Shown piece by piece: positions 43,101 through 50,061 of a DNA stretch of 64,000 nucleotides (positions are counted from its first letter, which is position 1; every line of letters begins with the position of its first letter). Source of the stretch: JBLWXV01 sp048267245. Its GTDB lineage: Bacteria > Bdellovibrionota > Bacteriovoracia > Bacteriovoracales > Bacteriovoracaceae. Under the pieces are notes generated by a model. The model did not search any database and had not been told where the DNA came from. It saw only the letters and a program-made list of their open reading frames with translations. The stretch is taken from assembly GCA_048267245.1 (NCBI GenBank), contig JBLWXV010000001.1:1054001-1118000 (forward strand). Reading direction: 5' to 3'. A program made the position numbers and the translations under genes.

Positions 43101-44014
43101 TCTTTAAGAAGGATTCTAGTCTTCTTCTGGCCCATACCTTGAAAAGCATGGGGGAGGAAGTCTACTTGCTCTTTGAAGCCGATTTTTCCTATCGCAACGA
43201 CGCTTGGCCTAGGCTCTCGGTGTGGAGTTTTAGCTCAACTCTCAACGAGAAAACTCTCTACCTTGAATCCTTTGAAGCCACCACTGACCAGGTCATTACA
43301 CTCGATGTGAAGGACATCTTTCACTTTCGTCTCGACCCGCCATTTGACTCGCGCTATCTGCGCATTCTTTGGATGCTCAGGGCCTTTGAAGACAGAGGAC
43401 TTCGCGTTGTCAACTCGGCCAAGGGACTGCTCTTAAATAACGAAAAAATCCTTGCCTACGAACACCCCTCAGCACTCTCAACGCTGGTGACGAGCGATCC
43501 TGCGACCTTTGCAAAATTTGCTAAAAAGTGTCGCGACAATGGCAATGCCGCCCTTATCCTCAAACCTCTTGATCTCTATCAAGGAATTGGCGTTGAGAAA
43601 GTGGAGCTTGAAAATCTAGAAGCCGCTAGCAGCGCTTTTAAAAAAAAAGTGACTTCTCTGGGTGGTGCCATGGTAATTCAGCCCTTCTGTGAGGGAGTCT
43701 ACCAAGGAGAGCTTCGCAGTCTCTACTTTGCTGGCCGTGAACTTGGGACAATAATTAAAGTTCCACCAAAGGGACAATTCCTCGCCAACATCGCTCAGGG
43801 CGCGAGTTATCATGCAGTGGAGCTAAGTGCGACTCAAAAAGCAGCGTGCGATGAAGTGGCCAAGAAATTGATGGAAGTGGGCGTGCCGTGGGTGGCCTTT
43901 GATATTCTCGGAGAGAGTTTAAGCGAAGTAAATATCACCTGCCCAGGACTTCTCGTTGAAGTCTCAAGCGCGATGAAGCGCAACTTGGCCGTGGATATTA
44001 TTAAAGCTCTCTAG
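43058..44014 (+). CDS. gshB: Glutathione synthetase-like ATP-grasp ligase
   Basis: Encodes 318 residues, matching GshB length (316). It has RLDPPFDSRY (DPPFD), ILKPLDLYQGIG (the ATP-binding region), LANIAQGASYH and EVNITCPGLLVE. GshB joins gamma-glutamylcysteine and glycine. The glycine-rich loop is worn: E. coli KPLDGMGGASIF is KPLDLYQGIGVE here. No gshA is in the window, so the product may be a different peptide-like ligation. The start lies 43 bases inside the upstream gene. GshB-like ATP-grasp is firm; exact substrate is not. Confidence 0.8.
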   Translation: MSRHIIYIDPLEKLVFKKDSSLLLAHTLKSMGEEVYLLFEADFSYRNDAWPRLSVWSFSSTLNEKTLYLESFEATTDQVITLDVKDIFHFRLDPPFDSRYLRILWMLRAFEDRGLRVVNSAKGLLLNNEKILAYEHPSALSTLVTSDPATFAKFAKKCRDNGNAALILKPLDLYQGIGVEKVELENLEAASSAFKKKVTSLGGAMVIQPFCEGVYQGELRSLYFAGRELGTIIKVPPKGQFLANIAQGASYHAVELSATQKAACDEVAKKLMEVGVPWVAFDILGESLSEVNITCPGLLVEVSSAMKRNLAVDIIKAL

Positions 44015-44016
44015 AA

Positions 44017-44751
44017 TTAATCGCCACAGTTCTTAACAGTGCCTGGTAGTGATTGCGTGTCGTCAGTCGCGACGCGAATATCAAAGGCAAAGCAGTCAAC
44101 TGGATCTGAAGAGATATAGGGACAGTAGTACTGCTGACACTGGGCCACATTTGTCGTCTGACCAGAAACACAGTAGCTATTGCAGTAGTAGTCGTGTTCG
44201 ACGTTAGAGATTTCAATCACTGGTGGATAGAGTGAGCCGCTCGGCACTGAGAGCTGAATCACATCAGAGGCTGAGTCGACATTGGCGCTAAAAGTACATG
44301 AGGCACCCTGGCCTGGAGCTTCTTTTGAGGCCACGCGAATTTTCATTTTAAGCTTGCTATAGTTCAGCGTGCGGTAGGCACAGCTTGTTCCATTCACATC
44401 ACTTGTGTACCAGTGATCGCGACGTGGAATAATTTGAATGTAGAGCTTTTGATCTGAAGAGAAGGCGCGCTCATCAATGCCACCGGTGTGGTTTGAGTTG
44501 CTCGACTTCCAAACAACGCTGCCTGAGTTGTTGCCGTGAACGACTCGATCACTGATAACGATATAGTCGATGCTTGAATCATTGGGATCAGTTGTAGGTG
44601 TGGGAGTTGGCGTTGCCCCACCACTATTATTGATGGTTCCATTTGATGAACTATCATTAGTAAGAACTGTTTTAGTCACAGTCTTTGTTTTGGGCACACA
44701 CGAAGCAAAGAGGGTGGCCACTAATAGTGCAATTATAGGTGTCTTTTTCAT
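44017..44751 (-). CDS. Cysteine-rich lipoprotein, unknown function
   Basis: Encodes 244 residues. Lipobox ATLFASC (Cys18), a Thr/Pro linker (TPTPTPTTD, residues 48-56), then a beta-rich domain with eight or more cysteines in clusters (SYCVSG, QQYYCP, DCFAFD) that suggest disulfides. No family recognised. It ends 2 bases from gshB's stop on the opposite strand. A sigma-28-like promoter lies about 35 bases upstream. Confidence 0.8.
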   Translation of the reverse strand: MKKTPIIALLVATLFASCVPKTKTVTKTVLTNDSSSNGTINNSGGATPTPTPTTDPNDSSIDYIVISDRVVHGNNSGSVVWKSSNSNHTGGIDERAFSSDQKLYIQIIPRRDHWYTSDVNGTSCAYRTLNYSKLKMKIRVASKEAPGQGASCTFSANVDSASDVIQLSVPSGSLYPPVIEISNVEHDYYCNSYCVSGQTTNVAQCQQYYCPYISSDPVDCFAFDIRVATDDTQSLPGTVKNCGD

Positions 44752-44786
44752 GCAAACTAATCCTGATGCATTTTATCTCATAGAAC

Positions 44787-44814
44787 TTATCGGGTAAGTG
44801 GGAAGGATTCTTTA
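44787..44814 (-). promoter_or_regulatory. Sigma-28-like promoter of the cysteine-rich lipoprotein
   Basis: On the minus strand TAAAGAAT (44814-44807; 6 of 8), a 12-base spacer and CCCGATAA (44794-44787; 7 of 8). Spacer is one base longer than the FliA optimum. Confidence 0.45.
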
Positions 44815-44907
44815 GTATTCCGAGCCTTTAAGGCGACTATTTATTCTAAGTCATTGATAGTTCACTGGTGATTGTCTTAAGCCCTTTGGGCGGTTAACCT
44901 TATTACT

Positions 44908-45339
44908 ATGAGGAATATCCAAACAGGACCACTCTCTACAGAACTCTGGCGCGAACTCTATTCGTTCGCCTTTGCCCTCGTGGGCGAAGACCTCTCAGCA
45001 AGCGAAGTCGTGAAAACCGCTCTCACTCACTTCTTTAGAGAGGACGTGGCACTCGTTGAGATGCCCAGTAGTGATAAGCGCTCAAGCCTAATGGTGCAGT
45101 CACTCTATCGCTGGTGCTTTCGCATTGCTCGCACCGGTGGCTATATGGTCACTAATAATTCTCCTTTTTATAAACTCAGTATGAATGAGCGCGCTCATTT
45201 GTATTTGCGCGAATTGAGCGGGTTTGACCGCTTTGAAAGAGAGTTTATTACCGAGTCTAGTTTTGAGGAATTGGTGAGCACCACTCACGAGGCCAAGAAT
45301 AAACTCCTGGCCCTATTTGGAGTAGGCCCCTATGTCTGA
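44908..45339 (+). CDS. Short ECF sigma factor-like protein
   Basis: Encodes 143 residues. The first half has the look of sigma region 2 (LWRELYSFAFALVGEDLSASEVVKTALTHFFRED), the second of region 4 (LSMNERAHLYLRELSGFDRFEREFITESSFEELV). It is shorter than ECF factors (about 170-190) and the DNA-contacting residues look reduced. The next gene, overlapping by 8 bases, codes for a zinc-binding anti-sigma-like membrane protein, which supports the reading. Whether it still binds polymerase is uncertain. Confidence 0.6.
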   Translation: MRNIQTGPLSTELWRELYSFAFALVGEDLSASEVVKTALTHFFREDVALVEMPSSDKRSSLMVQSLYRWCFRIARTGGYMVTNNSPFYKLSMNERAHLYLRELSGFDRFEREFITESSFEELVSTTHEAKNKLLALFGVGPYV

Positions 45340-45751
45340 TTATCTTTATGACCGTCGCTCACGCGATCTCTACCATCAAAGTTTAAAGTCACTGCGCTGC
45401 CCTCACACTAGGCTAGTGAGAGGGCTTGTTGAAAAGAGAAGTATTGAAAAAGAAATCTGGCTCACCAAACATATTGAACACTGCGAGCAGTGCCGAGCGG
45501 AGTTGCAATTAGCTGCAGAGGAAGAGAGATTGCTGGTGGGGCACATTCCTAGAGTGGAAGCCCCAGAAGAATTTCTAAGTGAGCTAGAAGCCTATAGTGC
45601 TGCCGAGTTTCGTCGTATCCGACTAAGTCAAAATAAGCCGCTCTTTCTCATGAAGGTCTTGGGACAGTCGATTTCTCAAGTGGCGAGAAAGCGCATCTTT
45701 TGGTTTGGACTCATCTTCTTTGGTCTACTTGCTCTTAAGCTTCTTGGTTAG
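45332..45751 (+). CDS. Membrane anti-sigma factor-like protein with zinc motif
   Basis: Encodes 139 residues. The ZAS zinc site HxxxCxxC is HIEHCEQC (His47, Cys51, Cys54) with Cys23 as a possible fourth ligand; a membrane helix follows at about 118-136 (IFWFGLIFFGLLALKLL). This is the layout of RsrA/ZAS anti-sigma factors that hold an ECF sigma at the membrane. Its start overlaps the sigma-like gene by 8 bases; its stop overlaps the convergent TonB-like gene by 4 bases. Confidence 0.68.
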   Translation: MSDYLYDRRSRDLYHQSLKSLRCPHTRLVRGLVEKRSIEKEIWLTKHIEHCEQCRAELQLAAEEERLLVGHIPRVEAPEEFLSELEAYSAAEFRRIRLSQNKPLFLMKVLGQSISQVARKRIFWFGLIFFGLLALKLLG

Positions 45752-46704
45752 ACGCCATTAATCTGTAGCTGATAGTACACGCTAAATTCCTTATCCCGCC
45801 CCTTCACAAAATCTCGAGGAGGGTTTGGGATTGTGCGCATGCCTTTCACGGTTTCTTCAAAGAGATTGTGAATGTCGTTGTTGAGGCTCGATTTTAAAAT
45901 TTTAAAAGAGACCATATTTCCCTGATCATCATAGATGGCCCTGGCCGTCAGCAAGTGTGGCCCGGTTTTGAGGGCATAGGTAAGACTAGGTCTAGAGATC
46001 ACTAGCTTATTGTGAGTCGTGAGAAAAGTAGTGAGATACTTGAGAAAGTTTCGCCTTAGAAAGGCAAAGTAGATCAACTCTTTGGAGTTGAGATCGTCTT
46101 CATTAAGGCCCTCTGGAAGACCGAACTCCATATTAAAGCCTTTGGAGTCGAGAACTTTGGCAATGTCTGGAGTGGCGGCAAACTCACTTAGGATTTGCTT
46201 TTTGGTTAGGCTCTCTTGCTCTTGAATGCGCTTTTGATCTTTATTCAGGTGGCCGAGGTCAGTTTGTTTATTTAATGAGGGAGTAGGGGCGAGCTTGGGC
46301 TGTGCTTCAACTTCGGCCAACTGAGGAGCAAGTGCCGCAAGGTCTAGCGGGGGAGTTTTCTCATTAGTCTTGGGCCTAATCTTAGCGACTGGCTTGTTGA
46401 CGATAGTTTTTTGGGTGGCCTCATCTGCTTTATTAGGCGCTTTCTTCTTATCTTCAATTGTGTCGCCCTTTTTGAGGGTCATTGAAGTAATTTTGAAGCT
46501 CTCGCTCTCGAGCTTTTTTAGAATTTCTTCTTCAGACTTTTCTTTTTCAATCGCGCTTGGGCGTATTCGGACAACTAGCGGGCGCACTTCTTCTTTAAGA
46601 AGCAAGTTAAAGAGGGCAAAAAAGCTCACATTCACCAAAATGGAGACCACGAGGCAGAGAAGTCCTCTTTTTGGAAGTGAGATTTGGATTGCGTCACTGG
46701 TCAT
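45748..46704 (-). CDS. TonB-like periplasmic-spanning protein
   Basis: Encodes 318 residues. One N-terminal membrane helix (about 13-35), a long Lys/Glu/Pro-rich spacer (45-160), and a C-terminal domain with the TonB-like pattern LTARAIYDDQGNMVSFKILKSS and FSVYYQLQING. TonB carries energy from ExbBD to outer-membrane receptors; no exbB/exbD is adjacent. It could serve gliding, uptake or envelope linkage. An in-frame start near residue 1 (ATG) is used; no better site is seen. Confidence 0.7.
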   Translation of the reverse strand: MTSDAIQISLPKRGLLCLVVSILVNVSFFALFNLLLKEEVRPLVVRIRPSAIEKEKSEEEILKKLESESFKITSMTLKKGDTIEDKKKAPNKADEATQKTIVNKPVAKIRPKTNEKTPPLDLAALAPQLAEVEAQPKLAPTPSLNKQTDLGHLNKDQKRIQEQESLTKKQILSEFAATPDIAKVLDSKGFNMEFGLPEGLNEDDLNSKELIYFAFLRRNFLKYLTTFLTTHNKLVISRPSLTYALKTGPHLLTARAIYDDQGNMVSFKILKSSLNNDIHNLFEETVKGMRTIPNPPRDFVKGRDKEFSVYYQLQINGV

Positions 46705-46839
46705 AGCAGCCCCTTGCCGAAAGTCTAGCCTAGCATGAAGAATCCCCGGACGTCCCGAGGATGTACGAGCTAAAGTGTCAATTATTGGTTAAATAAATGT
46801 GTGTCAGGTACTGTTAGACGGGCAAAAAAGGTCATTTGC

Positions 46840-46867
46840 TTGACTGATATGTTGCGAAACGTAGAAT
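46840..46867 (+). promoter_or_regulatory. Sigma-70-type promoter
   Basis: TTGACT (46840-46845), 16 bases, TAGAAT (46862-46867), about 52 bases upstream of the sensor gene at 46919. Confidence 0.6.
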
Positions 46868-46918
46868 TTATGGGTGGGGCAAGGATGCGCCCATTTCTAG
46901 CACTAGGTTGGTGACTCT

Positions 46919-48382
46919 ATGTTCAGTAAAATCCTATCAGTTTTTAAGTCCAAGAGAGGTGCGGCTGGATTCGCCTTTGCCGTGGTTGCCTTCGGAAGTG
47001 CTTTCTTCTTAGATCACGTTGGATCAAGTCGCCAGCTCACAACGACCTTACAGTCGGGGCTTCAAACTTGTTTTCAAAGAATTCATCAGAGTTATACCGC
47101 TAAAGTTATAGGTGGAAGTGGTGCCTATCTCGATAGTCAGTTCACCGGTCTCACCGAGGAGTGCCTAGGGGAGGCGAAGACGATTTTTGAAAATCGCTTT
47201 GCGGGAGTACTAGTTGGTACCGAGCGCTTGATGAATAATCTCACTACTGATGTTCACTGGTTTCACGAGACCATTTCAAAGAATGATGGAACACCGGCCG
47301 AAGTAATCATTTCAAACGCTGGCGGACGATTTGAGAAAATTGAAAAATTAAAAGACGAAGTAATGGATAATCTCTACCGCGCAAGTGAAGGCTTTGAGGC
47401 CACGGCTTGGTGGATGATGGTTGTCTTTTCGCTCTCTAGCTTTGCTTCAATTCTCTTCATGGGGTTAGAGGCTGTTCGCGTCTTTAAAGAGGCAAGTCTT
47501 CACGATGCAATCGAAGAAGAAGCGATGGATACACTCTCAGAAGGTCTTGCGATGAATATGGATCATGCCGGAACTATTCTAAAGCGTGCTCTTGATCAAA
47601 AAGACTTAAAAGTATGTTCTGAGCTCTTTGATTTTTATAAAGAGAGACAGCTTCATATGAAAGCCCAGGGTGTGCGCACTGCAAATGTTGATGTTGCTGG
47701 TAGCAGTACCTTTATGACAAAAGGTGTAAGTGCAAGGGATATTGAAAGCATTTGGAATGAGGCAGAAACTCAAGAGAAGATTAATAAGCCTCTTGAATCG
47801 AGCTGGATCCCTTCTAGCGTTCTCGCTCCAGAAGAAGACAAAATTATTCACCTGGATGCCGTTCTTGCCACGATTGTTAATCGCTCTTCTGAAAAACTCT
47901 TTAGTAAGGGTTTAAATGTTCAGCTTGATGTGAAAGAAGATGTCTATATCGAAGGGGAGATTGAATTAATTGAGCAGGTGATTTTCCATTCAATTAACTT
48001 CGCTCTTGCCAACGTCTCAGGCGATCAAAGTGGTCGCACCAAGCTTACGTTGAGCCTAAGAGCTCTGGGCCCGATGGCCGCCTTTGAAGTACTCTTTACT
48101 GGCGATGGAATTAAGAAAGAGGCCCTCGATGCTCTAAGCGGACTTTCACGAGCCGGAGTGGGAGCAGATATCTCACTTAGTATTATCTCTGAACTTATGA
48201 AGGAAGCCGGCGGTCGCTTTGTGGCCGAGAACGCTGTAGAGGGTGGGGCTAAACTAAAGCTTATCTTTACTTCAATTCTTTCTACTATGAATGCCAGCTC
48301 TGACGAAGCGCCAACTAAGCGTGTGGATAGAGTGATTAAGGGTAGTAAGAAAGATATTCTAAAAGAACTGCGCCAAGCTTAG
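46919..48382 (+). CDS. Two-helix membrane sensor with degenerate histidine-kinase ATPase domain
   Basis: Encodes 487 residues. Helices at about 15-32 and 160-180 flank a periplasmic domain of about 125 residues with two cysteines. The cytoplasmic C-terminal third resembles HATPase_c (GEIELIEQVIFHSINFALAN for the N box, FTGDGIKKEAL for G1, GVGADISLSIISELMKEAGG for G2), but the N-box asparagine pair and HisKA phospho-histidine are not evident. It is probably a signalling protein that binds nucleotide weakly or not at all. Transcribed alone. Confidence 0.68.
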   Translation: MFSKILSVFKSKRGAAGFAFAVVAFGSAFFLDHVGSSRQLTTTLQSGLQTCFQRIHQSYTAKVIGGSGAYLDSQFTGLTEECLGEAKTIFENRFAGVLVGTERLMNNLTTDVHWFHETISKNDGTPAEVIISNAGGRFEKIEKLKDEVMDNLYRASEGFEATAWWMMVVFSLSSFASILFMGLEAVRVFKEASLHDAIEEEAMDTLSEGLAMNMDHAGTILKRALDQKDLKVCSELFDFYKERQLHMKAQGVRTANVDVAGSSTFMTKGVSARDIESIWNEAETQEKINKPLESSWIPSSVLAPEEDKIIHLDAVLATIVNRSSEKLFSKGLNVQLDVKEDVYIEGEIELIEQVIFHSINFALANVSGDQSGRTKLTLSLRALGPMAAFEVLFTGDGIKKEALDALSGLSRAGVGADISLSIISELMKEAGGRFVAENAVEGGAKLKLIFTSILSTMNASSDEAPTKRVDRVIKGSKKDILKELRQA

Positions 48383-49932
48383 AAAAATCTCTTTCTAAGT
48401 TTGGCAAAAGTATCGCCTGGAACAATTGCTAAGCAAAACCTTCTCAAACTCTCTAGGTTCCACTCCTCAAAGAAGAGAATATTCTTGAGAGCTCCAAGTT
48501 CCTGCGAGCGAATCTTTAAGTGTGATTCATACATTCTTTCAGCATACATAAAACCAAGTGCCCTAGCGCTTTGATAGAGCTCCTTATGAGTGTATTCACT
48601 AAAATCTTGATGAATCCCTGACTCCATACTCTCGATGAGAGAGAGCGTCAGCCCGAGGGACTTGATGAGGTCCTTGTGAGTTGCCGGGTTTTGGTAGTGA
48701 TCTCTCATATCAAGATAGAGGTCACACTTGCGATAGGGATTGATAATCTTTGAGCAGAAATATCCCGTGGCGCAGGAGAAGAACCAGAATGTGAAGAATC
48801 TCTCGCCACCAATCATGAGGGCGTCCTCGCTCTGGCGGTGAACTTCACTGCGTATCGTTCGCAGAACGTGGATTCCAGCGAGATAGGACATGCGATTAAT
48901 ACTATACGTAGAAGAATAGAAGACATTGCGATGTGGAAGAAAGAATCCCGAGCCTTGTTCAAGTAGCCATCTGTAAAACTGAATACATTTTTTATCTTCA
49001 AGAGACTCTAATTTCTCACTGACGAGATCAAGTCTCTGATAATCATAGAGATTAAAGTCTTCTAGCTCATCTTCATCGACTTCCTCTCCAATTGTTCTTG
49101 ATATCTCCTTGGCGAGAAAGAAGAAATTATCTGAGATACTACTATTAAAGGCGAGAAGTCCGGTCTCCATAATATATTCATGAAGATCAAAATCCGGGTC
49201 ATCGGTGAGATTTTCATACCAGTAAATCTGGCTTTCATACTTAACCCATGGAGGAGAGGTCTGAAGTGAGAACTCCGAATCGTTAAAGGAGATAATTTCA
49301 GCTTCTTGATCTTGATCGCGCAATTTCCAGTAAACCTCATCAAGATTTTGGTGGATCACGGTTTGTTTGAGCTCTCTTCCAGCGTAGTCGCTGGCAAGTT
49401 TAGGCAATTTATCGGCGACAATGTGATATTCACCAAAGAGGACAAGAAGCTTAGTCTCTGGGTTTTCCTCAAGGAGTTCGGCAATTCTCTTGGCGGCAAG
49501 CTTATCTCGCTCCTTAAGCGAGCCAACGCTATTGAGGGCAATAATTGGAAATTCCTTTCTGCGCGCCATCTCAAAGAAGTGGCGATAATAAGTCCAAGGA
49601 AATCTCCACGACTCGCGGTAGTTAATACTCTCAAGAAATTCAAGCTCGGTGATGAGGTGAGTGAGATAGAACTCTAAGTACTCTTGATGTTCTTGATAAA
49701 CAAACTCCACTCCGAGGATAATTTTTTCACCCTCGAGAGTCCGAAGAAGCCTTTCAAAGTTGCGAGTACTCTGGTCAAAACTATGGAAGTCGCCTAGGTA
49801 GACAACCTGAGAGGAGCGAATGGACGCACTCAATTGGTTGATATTGGAAACCGTGAAGTCGCGCTTGGAAGCGCTTACTTGATCTTTTTGATAGCGCTTA
49901 AACTCGGAGCTTAAACTTCCCTCAAGGCCCAT
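48379..49932 (-). CDS. ChaN-like (Tiki/EreA-superfamily) protein
   Basis: Encodes 517 residues. The N-terminal 250 residues read as ChaN: SQVVYLGDFHSFDQSTRN (usually VLLGExH), ILGVEFVYQEHQEYL, ESWRFPWTYY and LVLFGEYHIV. ChaN of Campylobacter and relatives binds haem; the wider fold contains metalloproteases. There is no signal peptide, unlike ChaN, so it seems cytoplasmic. The C-terminal 250 residues are helical and unassigned. Its last 4 bases overlap the end of the sensor gene. Confidence 0.75.
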   Translation of the reverse strand: MGLEGSLSSEFKRYQKDQVSASKRDFTVSNINQLSASIRSSQVVYLGDFHSFDQSTRNFERLLRTLEGEKIILGVEFVYQEHQEYLEFYLTHLITELEFLESINYRESWRFPWTYYRHFFEMARRKEFPIIALNSVGSLKERDKLAAKRIAELLEENPETKLLVLFGEYHIVADKLPKLASDYAGRELKQTVIHQNLDEVYWKLRDQDQEAEIISFNDSEFSLQTSPPWVKYESQIYWYENLTDDPDFDLHEYIMETGLLAFNSSISDNFFFLAKEISRTIGEEVDEDELEDFNLYDYQRLDLVSEKLESLEDKKCIQFYRWLLEQGSGFFLPHRNVFYSSTYSINRMSYLAGIHVLRTIRSEVHRQSEDALMIGGERFFTFWFFSCATGYFCSKIINPYRKCDLYLDMRDHYQNPATHKDLIKSLGLTLSLIESMESGIHQDFSEYTHKELYQSARALGFMYAERMYESHLKIRSQELGALKNILFFEEWNLESLRRFCLAIVPGDTFAKLRKRFF

Positions 49933-50061
49933 GGCCTTTTTTTTGAGATTCTTATAGAGCGCTCTTTGTAGCTTTAAAATATCCGTAGAAGAAGCTCCTC
50001 TTTAAGTTTAGGAAAGTCGCCCCTTTAGTCTAAGCTAAAACACTGAATTTATGTGAAGAAA

